A stretch of 64,000 nucleotides of DNA from Agrobacterium pusense (GCF_900102105.1 NZ_FNBB01000002.1:744001-808000), one strand, 5' to 3'; shown: positions 1 to 11,303, numbered from the stretch's first letter. Numbers and translations: made by a program. Notes: a model not told the origin generated them from the sequence alone.

Positions 1-908
1 GCGGCGAGATAATCCTTCAGGCCGCCCGGGAAATGGAACACGGCCTTTTCGGGGATTTCTCCATCGGCCGGCACCATGCCGGGATCGCAGCTCCAGCGGA
101 TTTCGACGCCGCCGAAGAGGTAAGCCTTGGAGCGGGCCATGCGGAAGATGCGGGCCGGTTCGAATTTCGCGTGATCGCCGAAGATTTGCGGATCGGGATG
201 GAAACGCACGCGGGTGCCGCGGCGATTATGCACGTCGCCAAGCTCTTCCAGCGGACCGATCGGCAGGCCGCGCGAAAAACGCTGGCGGTAAAGCTTGCGG
301 TTTCGCGCCACTTCCACTTCGAGAAGATCGGAGAGCGCATTCACCACGGAGACGCCGACGCCGTGCAGGCCGCCAGAGGTCTCGTAGGCCTTACCGTCGA
401 ACTTGCCGCCGGCATGCAGCTTGGTCATGATGACTTCGAGCGTCGATTTGCCCGGAACCTGCGGGTGGTTCTCCACGGGAATGCCGCGGCCGTTATCGGT
501 GACCGTCAGGAAGCCTTCGGCATCGAGATGAACCTCGATGAAATTGGCGTGACCGGCGACGGCCTCGTCCATGGAGTTGTCGATGACTTCGGCGAAGAGG
601 TGGTGCAGCGCCTTCTCGTCCGTGCCGCCGATATACATGCCGGGACGCATGCGCACCGGCTCGAGGCCCTCAAGCACGCGGATCGATGATGCGCCGTAGT
701 CGTCACCGGCTGGAGACGCGGGCGGCGGAGGGGCAGACGACGCGACGGGGGCCGCGGCTGCAACGGCTGCGGGTTTCTGCTGCACGTTCACATTGGCAGC
801 AGCGGTCGCCGGGGCCTTCACGGGCTTCGCCGCGTCCTCGTTCGTGTCCGTGTCGCTGTTTCGTGCCGCCGGAAGACCGGAGAAGAGATCGTTGCTGTCG
901 TCCATCAT
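1..908 (-). CDS. parE: DNA topoisomerase IV subunit B, 5' part (partial)
   Basis: ATPase subunit of topoisomerase IV, which with ParC decatenates daughter chromosomes. The frame is open from ATG at 908 (or the adjacent ATG at 905) to the window edge, so only about 300 N-terminal residues are present. Bergerat-fold ATPase motifs are clear: EVIDNSMDEA near residue 110, DNGRGIP near 138 and the lid GGLHGVGVSVVNALS near 178. The ATPase domain is preceded by about 68 residues of Ala/Pro-rich low-complexity sequence, longer than the short N-terminus of E. coli ParE. GyrB shares the fold, so the ParE call rests on overall similarity as remembered and on the divergent N-terminus. It is divergent from the downstream hydrolase gene, with about 225 bases between them. 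Confidence 0.88.
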   Translation of the reverse strand, partial: MMDDSNDLFSGLPAARNSDTDTNEDAAKPVKAPATAAANVNVQQKPAAVAAAAPVASSAPPPPASPAGDDYGASSIRVLEGLEPVRMRPGMYIGGTDEKALHHLFAEVIDNSMDEAVAGHANFIEVHLDAEGFLTVTDNGRGIPVENHPQVPGKSTLEVIMTKLHAGGKFDGKAYETSGGLHGVGVSVVNALSDLLEVEVARNRKLYRQRFSRGLPIGPLEELGDVHNRRGTRVRFHPDPQIFGDHAKFEPARIFRMARSKAYLFGGVEIRWSCDPGMVPADGEIPEKAVFHFPGGLKDYLA

Positions 909-1133
909 GTCCAAAGTTCAAAAGCGTGTGTCAGAATTTCGCCATGCGAATCATTTTGCCATCAGCGTCAATATACCGCCAAACGTGGTTCCCGTCCGAT
1001 TGAACCGGGGTCCGCCTAGGCAAGCGCGGCGCATCCTATGTCACGATTGTGTCAGGGTTTCGCAACAGGAGGATTGCGCTGCCGGCCTTGCGATGGCAAG
1101 TCTCGCAGCCACGAATGAACGGTTAGCCAAGGC

Positions 1134-2015
1134 ATGTCCACAGCTCATTTCACGTTTTGTACTCTTTTCAGCCTGACTGTGGCGGCCATGCCCGTCGCAG
1201 CCTCCGCCGCCGACGGGCCGCTGCGGCCTTTCAAGGACGAGTTGTTTTCCGCGCAGACGGTGCTTTCCACGGGCGATGGCGGCGCATCCGAAGTCATCGA
1301 CTACAAGGAGATGCGCGACATCAACGGCCGCGACGAGGTGCCGGAGCGGCGGGTGAAGCGGCAATATGTGGATATGGCGCCGAAGAAGGTGCAGGCACTG
1401 GAAACCGTGACGTTCGCGGGCAGGGCGCTTGAGGTCGGTCGCGTCGGCCCGGCCAGCGGGCAGGCGTTCACCATCATCTTCATCCATGGGCGCGGCGGTG
1501 ACCGGCGGCTTGGCATGAACGACTATACGTTCGGCGGTAATTTCAACCGGCTGAAGAATCTGGCCGTCGCCAATGGCGGCACCTATTACGTGCCGAGTGT
1601 TCGTTCCTTCGATGAGAACGGCGTTGCCGACATTACGGCGCTGATTGCGGATGCGGCCAAAAAATCCGGCGGCAAGCCTGTCATATTGACCTGCGCCTCA
1701 ATGGGCAGTTTCATCTGCTATGGCATTAGCCGCGACAAGGCAGCCGTTGCCAATCTCAAGGGAATGGCGATCCTGGGTGGCGCGGTCGATCCTGACTTTC
1801 CCAAAAGCGCTTTCGCGAAGGCGAAGAAGCCGGTCTGGTTTACCCATGGCAGCGCCGACAAGGTTTATTCGGCCGATCAGCAGGCGACGATCTTCCGTAC
1901 GCTGTTGAAGGCTGGGGAGCCCGCGCGGTTCACGCGCTATGAGACTGGCAGCCACGGCACGCCGGTGCGGATGACCGACTGGCGGGCGGTTCTGAACTGG
2001 ATTTTGAGCCGATAA
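1134..2015 (+). CDS. Secreted alpha/beta hydrolase family protein
   Basis: A 293-aa protein with an N-terminal hydrophobic segment ending in AASAAD, a probable signal peptide, so likely periplasmic. The alpha/beta hydrolase plan is visible: an oxyanion-type segment FIHGRGGDRR near residue 118, a nucleophile elbow ASMGS near residue 188 (the first elbow residue is Ala rather than the usual Gly), an acid candidate in THGSADKVY near 238, and the catalytic His in GSHGTPV near 273. Substrate unknown. It stands alone between parE (divergent) and tpiA. The annotated ATG is the only one that includes the whole signal peptide. Another protein class with this triad arrangement is unlikely, but the specific activity (esterase, lipase or dienelactone hydrolase) cannot be told. 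Confidence 0.7.
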   Translation: MSTAHFTFCTLFSLTVAAMPVAASAADGPLRPFKDELFSAQTVLSTGDGGASEVIDYKEMRDINGRDEVPERRVKRQYVDMAPKKVQALETVTFAGRALEVGRVGPASGQAFTIIFIHGRGGDRRLGMNDYTFGGNFNRLKNLAVANGGTYYVPSVRSFDENGVADITALIADAAKKSGGKPVILTCASMGSFICYGISRDKAAVANLKGMAILGGAVDPDFPKSAFAKAKKPVWFTHGSADKVYSADQQATIFRTLLKAGEPARFTRYETGSHGTPVRMTDWRAVLNWILSR

Positions 2016-2228
2016 GGGATCGCGGCGGGCTCGGTCACGACAAATTTTGCCAGATTTGCCGCTCGTTTTAACTCTTGGGCCGCTTTTTTGTACCAATTGC
2101 TGCCCGCTGCGGTTAAAGGAATATCCGGGAAATTGCGGCAGAGCTTCTGTCGTGATCAAGGGCCGTCAGCGGCTGAGGGATGGGGCGCCGCCAGGGCTGC
2201 GCCCCGAGACAAAGGGAATGGGATACGC

Positions 2229-2999
2229 ATGACGCCGAATGTTCGACCGCTTGTTGCCGGAAACTGGAAGATGAACGGCACGCGTGCCTCGCTCGACCAG
2301 ATCAAGGCCATGGCAGAGGGTGTCAAGGGCGCGCTGTCCGGGAAGGTGGATGCGCTGATCTGCCCGCCTTCAACGCTGCTTTATGTCGCGACCGCGCTCT
2401 GTGACGACAGCCCGCTGATGATCGGCGCGCAGGATTGCCACCAGAACGCCTCCGGTGCCCATACTGGCGATATTTCCGCCGAGATGATTGCCGACTGCTT
2501 CGGCACCCACGTCATCGTTGGTCACTCCGAGCGCCGCACCGACCATGCCGAGACTGATCACCTGGTTCGCGCCAAGGCATCTGCCGCCCATGCGGCCGAT
2601 CTCATCGCCATTGTCTGCATTGGCGAAACGGCCGATGAGCGCAAGGCGGGCCAGACGCTCGATATTTTGAAGCGTCAGCTTGCCGGCTCGCTGCCGGATG
2701 AGGCAACGGCGGAAAATACCGTTATCGCTTATGAACCCGTCTGGGCGATTGGCACCGGCCTTACGCCGACGGTGGACGATGTGCGCGAGGCTCATGCCTT
2801 CATGCGCGACGAGCTCGTCAAGCGCTTCGGCGATGCCGGAAAGACCATGCGCATCCTTTATGGTGGATCGGTAAAGCCGGCTAATGCGCTGGAACTGATG
2901 GGCGTTGAAAACGTCGATGGCGCGCTGATTGGTGGCGCGAGCTTGAAAGCGTCGGACTTCCTGTCCATCTATGCGGCATATGAGCGACTGACGGCCTGA
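2229..2999 (+). CDS. tpiA: Triosephosphate isomerase
   Basis: Interconverts dihydroxyacetone phosphate and glyceraldehyde-3-phosphate in cytosolic glycolysis/gluconeogenesis. It is 256 aa, the usual TIM length. Catalytic residues are all present: Asn12 and Lys14 in GNWKMNG, His99 in VGHSERR, Glu169 in [11 protein letters not shown], and the phosphate loop GGSVKP. The reading frame is open upstream, but ATG 2229 gives the canonical N-terminus and follows a purine-rich AAAGGGAATGGG stretch. The 213-base leader contains a GC hairpin (2182-2205). secG follows 100 bases downstream on the same strand, so the two may be co-transcribed. Confidence 0.97.
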   Translation: MTPNVRPLVAGNWKMNGTRASLDQIKAMAEGVKGALSGKVDALICPPSTLLYVATALCDDSPLMIGAQDCHQNASGAHTGDISAEMIADCFGTHVIVGHSERRTDHAETDHLVRAKASAAHAADLIAIVCIGETADERKAGQTLDILKRQLAGSLPDEATAENTVIAYEPVWAIGTGLTPTVDDVREAHAFMRDELVKRFGDAGKTMRILYGGSVKPANALELMGVENVDGALIGGASLKASDFLSIYAAYERLTA

Positions 3000-3099
3000 A
3001 TGAGGCTTTCCTGAAAGAGTATCGGGAAAGGGGCTTGGAATAAGCCTTCGCCTCATGTAAAGAGCCGCAAAACCTTCTTTATGGTGCTCCGCGCGGGGC

Positions 3100-3573
3100 A
3101 TGGAATGGATTGTCATGCAGACCGTTTTGATTGTTATTCACCTCATGATCGTGCTGGCGCTTGTCGGCGTGGTCCTGATCCAGCGTTCCGAAGGCGGCGG
3201 CCTCGGTATCGGCGGCGGTTCGGGCTTCATGTCCGCGCGCGGAACGGCCAATGCCCTGACGCGCACCACCGCGATCCTTGCGGCGCTGTTCTTTGCAACG
3301 TCGCTCGGCCTTGGTCTTCTGACCCGTTACGAATCGCGTCCGACCGATATCCTGAACCGTATTCCGGCCACGCAGGGCCAGGGTAACGGCATTCTCGACA
3401 CGCTCGGCCCGTCGACGACGCCTTCGACGCCGGCTCCGGCTGAAAATGGTGTTCCGACCAATAACGGCGCTGCTGCTCCCGCACAGACCACACCGGCTCC
3501 GGCTGCTTCCGGCACGGCCGCTCCGGCCCCGGCGCAGCCCGCCGATCCGAACACAGTTCCGACCGGTCAATAA
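3100..3573 (+). CDS. secG: Preprotein translocase subunit SecG
   Basis: Small accessory subunit of the SecYEG channel in the inner membrane. The start may be ATG 3100 (157 aa) or ATG 3115 (MQTVLIVIHL, 152 aa); the second matches the usual SecG N-terminus. Two membrane segments flank the conserved loop VLIQRSEGGGLGIGGGSG, followed by TTAILAALFFATSLGLGLL. The C-terminal half is a Pro/Ala/Thr-rich tail of about 75 residues that is absent in the short enterobacterial SecG but common in alphaproteobacteria. tpiA lies upstream and a strong intrinsic terminator follows directly. Confidence 0.93.
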   Translation: MEWIVMQTVLIVIHLMIVLALVGVVLIQRSEGGGLGIGGGSGFMSARGTANALTRTTAILAALFFATSLGLGLLTRYESRPTDILNRIPATQGQGNGILDTLGPSTTPSTPAPAENGVPTNNGAAAPAQTTPAPAASGTAAPAPAQPADPNTVPTGQ

Positions 3574-3594
3574 GCCCGGTTCTGATTTAACGCT

Positions 3595-3626
3595 CCGGCA
3601 GGCCAAAAGCCTGCCGGTTTTCTTTT
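3595..3626 (+). terminator. Intrinsic terminator after secG
   Basis: Perfect 9-bp stem CCGGCAGGC / GCCTGCCGG around a 5-base loop, followed by a T-rich run. It lies 22 bases after the secG stop and separates secG from pyrG. Confidence 0.9.
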
Positions 3627-3654
3627 GTTCGCATTCCGGCCAGTTGAATTGTGA

Positions 3655-5361
<1,707 letters not shown>

Positions 5362-5381
5362 CGGTTTGAAGGATTGTGAAG

Positions 5382-5410
5382 AGGGCCGCGAAAGCGGCCC
5401 TTTTTTGTTT
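5382..5410 (+). terminator. Intrinsic terminator after pyrG
   Basis: Perfect 8-bp GC-rich stem AGGGCCGC / GCGGCCCT with a GAAA tetraloop, then a T-rich run TTTTTGTTT. Starts 20 bases after the pyrG stop. Confidence 0.93.
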
Positions 5411-5430
5411 GCGGGAAGTCAGGACATCTC

Positions 5431-5549
5431 CTCCGTCACCCCGGACTTGATCCGGGGTCCAGTGCGATCAAGTCTTTGATCGCAAAAGACTCTTTTCACG
5501 GCGCAGACGCGCCGTGGCTGGACGCCGGATCTAGTCCGGCATGACGGAG
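5431..5549. repeat. Nested palindromic intergenic repeat, family A, copy 1
   Basis: A 119-base element whose ends form an imperfect inverted repeat of about 30 bases (CTCCGTCACCCCGGAC at the left, GTCCGGCATGACGGAG at the right). Two inner hairpins lie between: GCGATCAA/TTGATCGC near 5463-5482 and CACGGCG/CGCCGTG near 5498-5517. The folded form is a three-way cruciform. A second copy lies at 9532-9649 with about 90% identity by eye. It sits between the convergent pyrG and fumC genes. Similar mosaic palindromes are known from rhizobial and other alphaproteobacterial genomes. Confidence 0.85.
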
Positions 5550-5613
5550 AACTCTTCCCCGACTGACCATCCTGAGATTCGTTCGGAATGGGCTTGTCTT
5601 TAGTTGAGCAAAC

Positions 5614-5640
5614 AAAAAAACGGGCCCGAAGGCCCGTTTT
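5614..5640 (-). terminator. Intrinsic terminator after fumC
   Basis: 10-bp stem AAAACGGGCC / GGCCCGTTTT with a 4-base loop. Read on the minus strand it ends in a T-run and lies 26 bases past the fumC stop codon. Confidence 0.88.
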
Positions 5641-5665
5641 GCATTCCACCAAAATTCAAACAGGC

Positions 5666-7057
5666 TTACTTCGGCCCGATCATGTTCTCCGGGCGCACAT
5701 ACTGGTCGAATTCCTCGTTGGTGAGGTATCCGCCACCAACGGCTTCCTCGCGCAGGGTCGTGCCGTTCTTGTGGGCGGTCTTGGCGATCTTGGCGCAGAT
5801 GTCGTAGCCGAGCTTGCCGTTCAGTGCAGTGACGAGCATCAGAGAGTTTTCGACCCCCTTCTTGATGTTGTCTTCGCGGGCCTCGATGCCGACGACGCAA
5901 TTGTCGGTGAAAGAGACGGCCGCGTCGCCCAGAAGCTGGACGGACTGCAGGAAGTTATAGGCCATCATCGGGTTATAGACGTTGAGCTCGAAGTGGCCCT
6001 GCGAACCGGCGAAGGAGAGCGCTGCATTGTTGCCGAAGATGTGGGCGCAAACCTGCGTCAGTGCTTCCGACTGGGTAGGGTTGACCTTGCCCGGCATGAT
6101 GGACGAGCCGGGCTCGTTTTCCGGCAGCGAGAGTTCGCCGAGACCGGCGCGGGGGCCGGAGCCGAGGAAGCGGATGTCGTTGGCGATCTTGAAGAGTGCC
6201 GCTGCTGCCGCGTTGATCGCGCCATGCGAGAAGACCATGGAATCATGCGAGGCAAGCGCTTCGAACTTGTTCGGCGCGGTGACGAAGGAAAGGCCGGTGA
6301 TCTTCGAAATTTCCTCGGCCACCTTTTCGGCAAAACCAACAGGGGCATTGAGGCCCGTGCCGACGGCCGTGCCGCCCTGGGCGAGCTTGGAAAGCGCAGG
6401 CAGGGTGGTTTCGATGTTGGCGATGGCGGAGGCGACCTGCGCGGCGTAACCGGAGAATTCCTGGCCGAGCGTCAGCGGCGTTGCATCCTGCGTGTGGGTG
6501 CGGCCGATCTTGATGATCTTTTCGAACTGCTTGACCTTGGCTTCCAGCGCCTGATGCAGGTGCCTCAGGCTCGGCAGCAGGTGGTGAACGATCTGCTCGA
6601 CGCAGGCGATGTGCATCGCCGTCGGATAGGTATCGTTCGAAGACTGGCTCATGTTGACGTGGTCGTTGGGATGAACCGGCTTCTTGCTGCCCATTTCGCC
6701 GCCGAGCATCTCGATTGCGCGGTTGGAAATCACCTCATTGGCGTTCATGTTGGACTGGGTGCCGGAGCCGGTCTGCCAGACGACGAGCGGGAAATGTTCG
6801 GTCAGCTTGCCGTCGATGACTTCCTGTGCGGCGGCGATGATGGCTTCACCGATCTTTGGGTCGAGGCCGGCGAGCGCCATGTTGGCGCGGGCGGCGGCCT
6901 GCTTGACGATGCCGAGCGCGCGAACGACAGAGGCGGGCTGCTTTTCCCAGCCGATCTTGAAGTTGCCGAGCGAGCGCTGCGCCTGCGCGCCCCAGTAGCG
7001 ATCGGCCTGAACTTCAATAGGGCCAAATGTATCGGTTTCCGTCCGTGTGGCTGTCAT
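5666..7057 (-). CDS. fumC: Fumarate hydratase class II
   Basis: Interconverts fumarate and L-malate in the TCA cycle; oxygen-stable, iron-free, homotetrameric type. From ATG 7057 it is 463 aa, the standard length. The superfamily signature [11 protein letters not shown] is intact, as are [16 protein letters not shown] (second-site His), SSNDTYPTA and [11 protein letters not shown]. The open frame continues upstream to 7222, but that extension is Arg/Ala-rich and has no family counterpart. It is convergent with pyrG and has its own terminator. Confidence 0.97.
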   Translation of the reverse strand: MTATRTETDTFGPIEVQADRYWGAQAQRSLGNFKIGWEKQPASVVRALGIVKQAAARANMALAGLDPKIGEAIIAAAQEVIDGKLTEHFPLVVWQTGSGTQSNMNANEVISNRAIEMLGGEMGSKKPVHPNDHVNMSQSSNDTYPTAMHIACVEQIVHHLLPSLRHLHQALEAKVKQFEKIIKIGRTHTQDATPLTLGQEFSGYAAQVASAIANIETTLPALSKLAQGGTAVGTGLNAPVGFAEKVAEEISKITGLSFVTAPNKFEALASHDSMVFSHGAINAAAAALFKIANDIRFLGSGPRAGLGELSLPENEPGSSIMPGKVNPTQSEALTQVCAHIFGNNAALSFAGSQGHFELNVYNPMMAYNFLQSVQLLGDAAVSFTDNCVVGIEAREDNIKKGVENSLMLVTALNGKLGYDICAKIAKTAHKNGTTLREEAVGGGYLTNEEFDQYVRPENMIGPK

Positions 7058-7513
7058 CAATCTTGCCTTTTTACTCGTGTTCCTCCGCCAAAACGGCGCC
7101 TTCGCCCGCCTTGCGCGGCCGATATATAGAATCATCGCGGCGGCAAAGAAAGCCGCTGCAATGCGGCGCGGGAAGATATTTCCCGTCGTTGCGCGGCGAT
7201 TTGCCTGCAGCGAATGCAGCAAGGCGAAAAACCCGGCCGCGTGGCATTTTTACTACGTCATGAAAAGGCAGGAAAACCGGGCTTGTACCGGGGCGGGCGC
7301 TCAAAGCAAAGTGAATGAAATAAATAGAAATTTAACCATTCTCGCCAATTCTGGAAATTACGTTTTTACGGCTTTGGCTGTATTATGAGGTTCATTTCGG
7401 CACGATTTTGAGCTTTGGGCGTTTTCTTTTCAACAGGCCGTTGATCGGCTAGACAGGCATGAAACTAATGCCCGCCGTTTTTGCCGGTGGTGCTGGGTGC
7501 TACGAGGATCAAA
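7058..7513. other. Intergenic region between fumC and the transpeptidase gene
   Basis: 456 bases between divergent genes. The half near 7310-7400 is AT-rich compared with its surroundings and probably carries the promoters for both genes. No RNA gene, repeat or convincing ORF is visible. The ATG at 7459 opens only a shadow frame. Confidence 0.5.
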
Positions 7514-9418
7514 TTGCAAGTCACATCTGGAAAATCATCGGCAGCACTGGTGCTGGCTCTCGGTCTTTCCGTTTCCACCGCTCTTCCCGGCAGCGCCGGT
7601 GCGGTGACCCTGATGGACCTCCTGCGCGGCGGGCCCGGCAAGATCGCGCGGGATCGCGGCGAGTTGCCGCCGGCCGGCATCGTCACCTCGCCATCCGGCT
7701 CCGGATCGGGTGCCGGTCAGAGTGCTGATGCTTCCGATCCCGAGCCTTTGCCCCGCGTTTCCGGCCCACGCTATTATGATTACAAGGCGGATACAGCCCG
7801 GGCGGTGAACACCGCGAATTTCGGCGAAGGCCTTGCCAATCTCAAGTTCAGCGCCACGCCCGAGATCGCCAAGGCGCTTGAGGCTTATTACGGCGCTGGC
7901 GGCAAGACGTTGTGGGTATCCGGTGGCGAACTGACCGAGCGCGCCAACGCCGCCATCGCTTTCCTGGAGACGGTTGGCGAAAGCGGTCTCGATCCCGCCG
8001 ATTACAGCATTTCCGCACCGGCCAAGGATGTGACTGCGAGTATCAGCAGCAATGTTGCCGGCACCACATCGAACGGCACACCGGTCGAGACGGCTTCGGC
8101 GCCTGTTTCCGATGCCTATCAGCGGGCGCAGATGCAGTTCGAGCTGGCGCTGTCCGCCAAGGTTCTCGCCTATGTGCAGGATACGACCCGTGGCCGCGTC
8201 GATCCGAACCGGCTGTCCGGTTACCATGATTTCAAGCGCAAGACGGTGAACCTCGCTCCCGTGCTGAAGCTTGCTGGCCTTAGCCCAGATGTGGCCGCTT
8301 ATCTGCGCAGCCGCGAGCCCTCCAGCGCCGAGTATCAGGCGCTGAAGGCAGAGCTTGCCCGCCTGCGTGGCGAGGGCGATGCCGCCCATGTCGTTCGTGT
8401 TCCCGCCGATCTGGTGCTGAAGCCCGGCAACAGCAGCGCTGACATGGCGAGTGTCGTCAAGGCTATCGAACATCGGGCTTCTCCCGCCTTCAAGGCGGAA
8501 CATGCCGCAACGATCTCCGCTTACCAGCAGACGCCGGATTACACGCCCGATCTCGTCGATCTGGTGAAGGCGTTCCAGAGCGAAAATGGCCTGAAGGCGG
8601 ATGGCGTCATCGGTCGTGCGACCGTGCGCGCCATGGTCGGCGAAAGCAACGACGCGAAGATCGCCAAGGTGCAGGTGGCCATGGAGCAGATCCGCTGGCT
8701 GCCGGCCGATCTCGGCCAGCGTTACGTCTTCATCAACCAGCCCGCCTTCATGGCCTATTACCACAATGATGGCGTCGAACAGTTCGGCATGAAGGTCGTG
8801 GTCGGCTCCAAGGCCAACCAGACCTATTTCTTCCAGGACGAGATTCAGACCGTCGAGTTCAACCCCTATTGGGGCGTACCGCAGTCGATCATCATCAACG
8901 AGATGCTGCCGAAGCTGCGCCGTGACCCATCATACCTCGATCGCCTGGGTTACGAAGTGCAGGTGAATGGGCGCGCCGTGTCATCCTCCAGCGTCAACTG
9001 GTATGGCTCGACCAACGCCGTTTCCGTGCGCCAGCCGCCGAGCAGCGACAATGCGCTGGGCGACCTGAAAATCCTCTTCCCCAACGCACATGCCATCTAC
9101 ATGCATGACACGCCGGCCAAAAGCTTCTTCAACCGCGACATGCGGGCGCTGAGCCACGGCTGTATCCGCCTGGTCGACCCGCGCCGCATGGCGGCTGCCG
9201 TTCTCGGCACCAGCGTTGACAAGGTTGGCGAGCAGATTGCGTCAGGCAAGAACCGCGCCGTGCAGGTGCCGGAAAAGATTCCGGTTTATGTGGCCTATTT
9301 CACCGCCTGGCCGGATAAGGACGGCAAGGTCCAGTTCTTCGATGATGTCTATGATCGCGACAGCTACGTGCAGAAGGCCTTTGCGGTGACGACGAAGGCA
9401 AGGGCCAGCTCGATCTGA
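7514..9418 (+). CDS. Periplasmic L,D-transpeptidase (YkuD / YcbB-like)
   Basis: Forms 3-3 crosslinks in peptidoglycan or attaches proteins to it. I place the start at TTG 7514 because a perfect GAGGA ribosome site lies 5 bases upstream and the product then opens with a typical signal peptide ending PGSAGA. Other in-frame starts (TTG 7481, GTG 7487) lack a ribosome site. The 634-aa protein has a scaffold region (about 80-300), a peptidoglycan-binding motif near 340-375 (FQSENGLKADGVIGRATVRAM) and a YkuD domain with catalytic Cys550 in SHGCIRL. The length and order match the large YcbB-type enzymes that shape the polar wall in Rhizobiales. A strong terminator follows. Confidence 0.9.
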   Translation: MQVTSGKSSAALVLALGLSVSTALPGSAGAVTLMDLLRGGPGKIARDRGELPPAGIVTSPSGSGSGAGQSADASDPEPLPRVSGPRYYDYKADTARAVNTANFGEGLANLKFSATPEIAKALEAYYGAGGKTLWVSGGELTERANAAIAFLETVGESGLDPADYSISAPAKDVTASISSNVAGTTSNGTPVETASAPVSDAYQRAQMQFELALSAKVLAYVQDTTRGRVDPNRLSGYHDFKRKTVNLAPVLKLAGLSPDVAAYLRSREPSSAEYQALKAELARLRGEGDAAHVVRVPADLVLKPGNSSADMASVVKAIEHRASPAFKAEHAATISAYQQTPDYTPDLVDLVKAFQSENGLKADGVIGRATVRAMVGESNDAKIAKVQVAMEQIRWLPADLGQRYVFINQPAFMAYYHNDGVEQFGMKVVVGSKANQTYFFQDEIQTVEFNPYWGVPQSIIINEMLPKLRRDPSYLDRLGYEVQVNGRAVSSSSVNWYGSTNAVSVRQPPSSDNALGDLKILFPNAHAIYMHDTPAKSFFNRDMRALSHGCIRLVDPRRMAAAVLGTSVDKVGEQIASGKNRAVQVPEKIPVYVAYFTAWPDKDGKVQFFDDVYDRDSYVQKAFAVTTKARASSI

Positions 9419-9436
9419 TTGGGGTCTATTCAAAAG

Positions 9437-9468
9437 AAAAGCGCCGGAGACGGCGCTTTTTTTGTTTT
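9437..9468 (+). terminator. Intrinsic terminator after the L,D-transpeptidase gene
   Basis: 10-bp stem AAAAGCGCCG / CGGCGCTTTT, GAGA loop, followed by a T-rich run; 18 bases after the stop. Confidence 0.93.
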
Positions 9469-9531
9469 ATGGATCGGTTTTGGAGTAGTTCGGCTGCAGA
9501 CCCTGTCAGGGATGTTGGGCGTAAATGGGTA

Positions 9532-9649
9532 CTCCGTCACCCCGGACCTGATCCGGGGTCCAGCGCGATCAAGTCCTTGATTGCAAAGGCTCCTTTCACG
9601 GCGCAGACACGCCGTGGCTGGATGCCGGATCAAGTCCGGCATGACGGAC
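9532..9649. repeat. Nested palindromic intergenic repeat, family A, copy 2
   Basis: Second copy of the element at 5431-5549, same orientation, about 118 bases, with the same outer arms (CTCCGTCACCCCGGAC and GTCCGGCATGACGGA) and two inner hairpins. Several differences fall in stem positions (for example GATTGCAAAGG against GATCGCAAAAG). It lies between the transpeptidase terminator and the 3' end of gph, again between convergent genes. Confidence 0.85.
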
Positions 9650-9717
9650 GGCAGGGAAGTCGTTTAGCTCTCATTGATGTCGAAAGTGCCGTTTCCTTGC
9701 GTTTGTCGCTCAGTCTC

Positions 9718-10419
9718 TCAAGCCGCGGCCGCACCCCTTGCAATCAGCTTCTCGAACAATGTCGGTGTCAGCGCATCAAAATTATCGATTACTACATCCG
9801 GCTTCAGCTCGGCCATCGGTACATCCGTGTAACCGAAAGTGACGCCGATGGAGGGCACGTTGGCGTTTTTCGCGGCGAGGATATCGTTGATGCTGTCGCC
9901 GACCATGACCGTGCGCCTGATATCGCCGCCAGCCCTTTCGATGGTCCCCAAGATATGGCGCGCGTCCGGCTTGCGGAATTCGAACGTGTCGCCACAGGTG
10001 ATGGCCGCGAAATACGGCGTAAGGCCGAGTTTGTCGAGCAGCGGTACAGCGAGGACTGCGGTCTTGTTGGTGCAGACGGCAAGCGTGATGCCGGATTGCG
10101 AAAGCGCATCCAGCGTTTTGACGATGCCGGGGTAGGGGCGGCTTTCGCCGGGCATTTCAGCGCGGTAATGGGTGATGAAGCGTTCGTAGAGCGGATCGAT
10201 TTCGGCTTCCGGCAGCTCCGTTTCGCGCAGTGCAAAGGCCCGCTTGATCATGACCCGCGCGCCCTGGCCGACGAGATGCGTCAGGTCGTCGTAGGTGACG
10301 GGCGCAAGCCCGGCGGCGGCAATGGTATGGTTGAGGCTCGAGACGAGATCAGCGGCGGTATCGACCAGCGTACCGTCGAGATCGAAAATGGCGAGCGGGG
10401 AGAGCGGGCGGGATGTCAC
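9718..10419 (-). CDS. gph: Phosphoglycolate phosphatase (HAD family)
   Basis: Predicted to dephosphorylate 2-phosphoglycolate to glycolate in the cytosol. The 233-aa protein carries all HAD motifs: I DLDGTLVDT (residues 13-21), II VCTNKT near 115, III Lys in FRKPDAR near 149, and IV VGDSINDILAA near 173. The helical cap between motifs I and II is the subclass IA type used by Gph. It is divergent from rpiA, with about 190 bases between them. Related HAD phosphatases such as PpaX have the same motifs, so the substrate is inferred. Confidence 0.88.
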   Translation of the reverse strand: MTSRPLSPLAIFDLDGTLVDTAADLVSSLNHTIAAAGLAPVTYDDLTHLVGQGARVMIKRAFALRETELPEAEIDPLYERFITHYRAEMPGESRPYPGIVKTLDALSQSGITLAVCTNKTAVLAVPLLDKLGLTPYFAAITCGDTFEFRKPDARHILGTIERAGGDIRRTVMVGDSINDILAAKNANVPSIGVTFGYTDVPMAELKPDVVIDNFDALTPTLFEKLIARGAAAA

Positions 10420-10607
10420 GGAAACGGCCTCTTGTAGAATGCGGGGCTGAGCTATTCATGCTTTCATTCGCGCCAAGCCTAGGCAAAGCCACCTGTCTTT
10501 GCAACCGCATCACAACGTTCTGTTCGTTGCCTTGAAAAAGGCTTTCGTTTGGCTTTCGACCCGTGTAAACAGCACGGCGACGACAAAGCTACCGGAGTTT
10601 CAGGCAC

Positions 10608-11303
10608 ATGGATGCCCGCCAGATGAAAATCAAGGCCGCCGAGGCCGCATTGTCCCATGTACAGGATGGGATGCGGCTCGGTATCGGCACGGGTTCGACG
10701 GCCGAGGAATTCGTCCGGCTTCTGGCCGAGAAGGTCGCCGCCGGCCTCAAGGTCGAGGGCGTGCCGACATCCGAGCGCACCGCGCGTCTGTGCGTCGAGC
10801 TTGGCGTGCCGCTGAAATCTCTCGATGAATTGCCGGAACTGGATCTGACCATTGACGGTGCGGATGAGGTTGACCACGCGTTGCGGCTCGTCAAGGGCGG
10901 CGGCGGTGCACTGCTGCGCGAGAAGATCGTCGCGGCGGCATCCGCACGCGTGATCGTCATCGCCGACCAGAGCAAGGTTGTGGAGACGCTGGGCGCCTTT
11001 CCTCTGCCCATCGAGATCAATCCGTTTGGCCAGGTTGCGACCCGCATCGCCATCGAAAAGTTGGCATCGCGGTGCGGCCTGTCGGGTGAGTTGAAGCTTC
11101 GCTCTTCCGGTGACGGCGTCTTCATGACGGATGGCGGACACCTTATTCTCGACGCATCTTTTGGCCGTATTCCTGATGCAGAAGCGCTAGCACGCGAGCT
11201 GAACACGATTCCCGGTGTCGTCGAGCACGGACTTTTCATAAATTTGGCATCGCTTGCCATTATCGCTGGCCCTGAAGGCGCCCGCGTGATGCAGGCAGTA
11301 TAA
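10608..11303 (+). CDS. rpiA: Ribose-5-phosphate isomerase A
   Basis: Converts ribose-5-phosphate to ribulose-5-phosphate in the non-oxidative pentose phosphate pathway. It is 231 aa, the usual size. Family motifs [22 protein letters not shown] and [13 protein letters not shown] are intact; the last holds the catalytic acid/Lys region. A GGAG sequence lies 10 bases before ATG. The DUF2059 gene starts 16 bases downstream on the same strand, so the two form an operon. Confidence 0.96.
   Translation: MDARQMKIKAAEAALSHVQDGMRLGIGTGSTAEEFVRLLAEKVAAGLKVEGVPTSERTARLCVELGVPLKSLDELPELDLTIDGADEVDHALRLVKGGGGALLREKIVAAASARVIVIADQSKVVETLGAFPLPIEINPFGQVATRIAIEKLASRCGLSGELKLRSSGDGVFMTDGGHLILDASFGRIPDAEALARELNTIPGVVEHGLFINLASLAIIAGPEGARVMQAV

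Noticed and set aside
5431-5549. Family A element as a CRISPR or tandem array
   Set aside because: Copies are single, 4 kb apart and palindromic, with no spacers and no cas genes.
5588-7129. 513-codon open frame on the plus strand opposite fumC
   Set aside because: Antisense shadow of a highly conserved gene in GC-rich DNA; no family resemblance.
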